The notes under the pieces are model-generated. The model did not search any database and was not told the origin of the DNA. It saw only the letters and a program-made list of their open reading frames with translations. A program made the translations under genes and the position numbers. This document shows, piece by piece, positions 22,576-22,899 of a DNA stretch of 22,899 bases (its first letter is position 1; the number at the start of each line of letters is the position of its first letter). The DNA comes from a virus. The stretch is taken from the IMG/VR virus record IMGVR_UViG_3300043313_000386, positions 1 to 22,899 of that record. One strand, given 5' to 3'.

Positions 22576-22899
22576 TGGGACGTTACAAGATGGGGCCACA
22601 GGGCGGCTACTACGACCCGAACGACAGCGGGCCGGATCAGTTCACGCCGACACCAGGGCAGCAAGTGCCGGGGATGCCGCAACCTCAGGCTCCTCCGCAG
22701 CAGTCGGGAGGCTTTCAGCCGCCGATAGACTTCCCTCAGTTTCCGCGCACGCCTCCGGGGCCATCTCCAAATGGCTGGTGGGATCACGCCGGGGAGAACG
22801 ACATTCCCGGCTATGACCCGAACAATCGGACGCCGCACGAAATGCAGCCGTGGCAGGGACAGCCTCCGGTCATGTCAGAGTCGATGCCGGACCGCGAGG
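22575..22899 (+). CDS. Pro/Gln-rich protein, 5' end (partial)
   Basis: About 108 codons from ATG 22575 to the window end with no stop. The sequence is very rich in Pro, Gln and Gly with repeated aromatic/Asp/Asn motifs (GGYYDPNDSGPDQF; PGYDPNNRTPHEM; NGWWDHAG), looking disordered. The start overlaps the previous TAA (TAATG). Given its place it may be the N-terminus of another internal or ejection protein, but the informative part lies outside the window. Confidence 0.7.
   Translation, partial: MGRYKMGPQGGYYDPNDSGPDQFTPTPGQQVPGMPQPQAPPQQSGGFQPPIDFPQFPRTPPGPSPNGWWDHAGENDIPGYDPNNRTPHEMQPWQGQPPVMSESMPDRE

Overview
The window is a 22.9-kb piece of a tailed double-stranded DNA phage, or a prophage of one, from a GC-rich bacterial host. 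It contains no bacterial housekeeping, ribosomal or tRNA gene and no integrase, so the host cannot be named. Every gene I accept is on the + strand, and most are joined by ATGA, TGATG, TAATG, GTGA or abutting stop/start junctions. The head and neck proteins are of the P22 (short-tailed) type: P22-like portal, scaffold, P22-fold coat with an insertion domain, a gp4-like adaptor and a gp10-like stabilisation protein.

Layout. 1-2341: end of an upstream gene, a coiled-coil protein with a recurring Arg-Cys-Glu-Ala-Leu-Glu motif, a two-span membrane miniprotein, a two-domain Cys-rich protein and a small unknown. 2349-4071: zinc-type candidate small terminase and the large terminase. 4059-5153: four small genes, two encoding zinc-knuckle proteins. 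5153-7417: portal. 7414-8508: four small genes. 8546-10855: scaffold and major capsid protein. 10860-14570: putative capsid-associated protein, a GT-B glycosyltransferase, small structural proteins, the gp4-like adaptor and a small virion protein. 14575-19409: a shortened gp10-like protein, then two large modular surface proteins. 19410-21373: two fibre proteins. 21374-22899: a one-span membrane miniprotein and two putative internal (ejection) proteins, the last cut by the window end.

How the genes work together: terminase brings DNA to the portal, scaffold and coat build the prohead, gp4-like and gp10-like proteins close the portal, and the modular and fibre proteins probably form the host-contacting apparatus. 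The most notable signal is in the gp10 region. The gp10-like protein ends just before the point where its C-terminal module would be expected. Two copies of that module (119 residues each, 88 identical, no gaps) instead terminate the next two genes, behind a beta-helix/FnIII cassette and behind a triplicated beta-domain cassette. Other notable signals are a leader that could hide the capsid Shine-Dalgarno in an 11-bp stem, a glycosyltransferase inside the structural operon, and several different small zinc-site proteins interleaved with the morphogenesis genes.

No gene-free stretch exceeds 117 bases. I saw no tRNA, CRISPR array, insertion sequence or attachment site. Family assignments come from remembered motifs, not from database searches.
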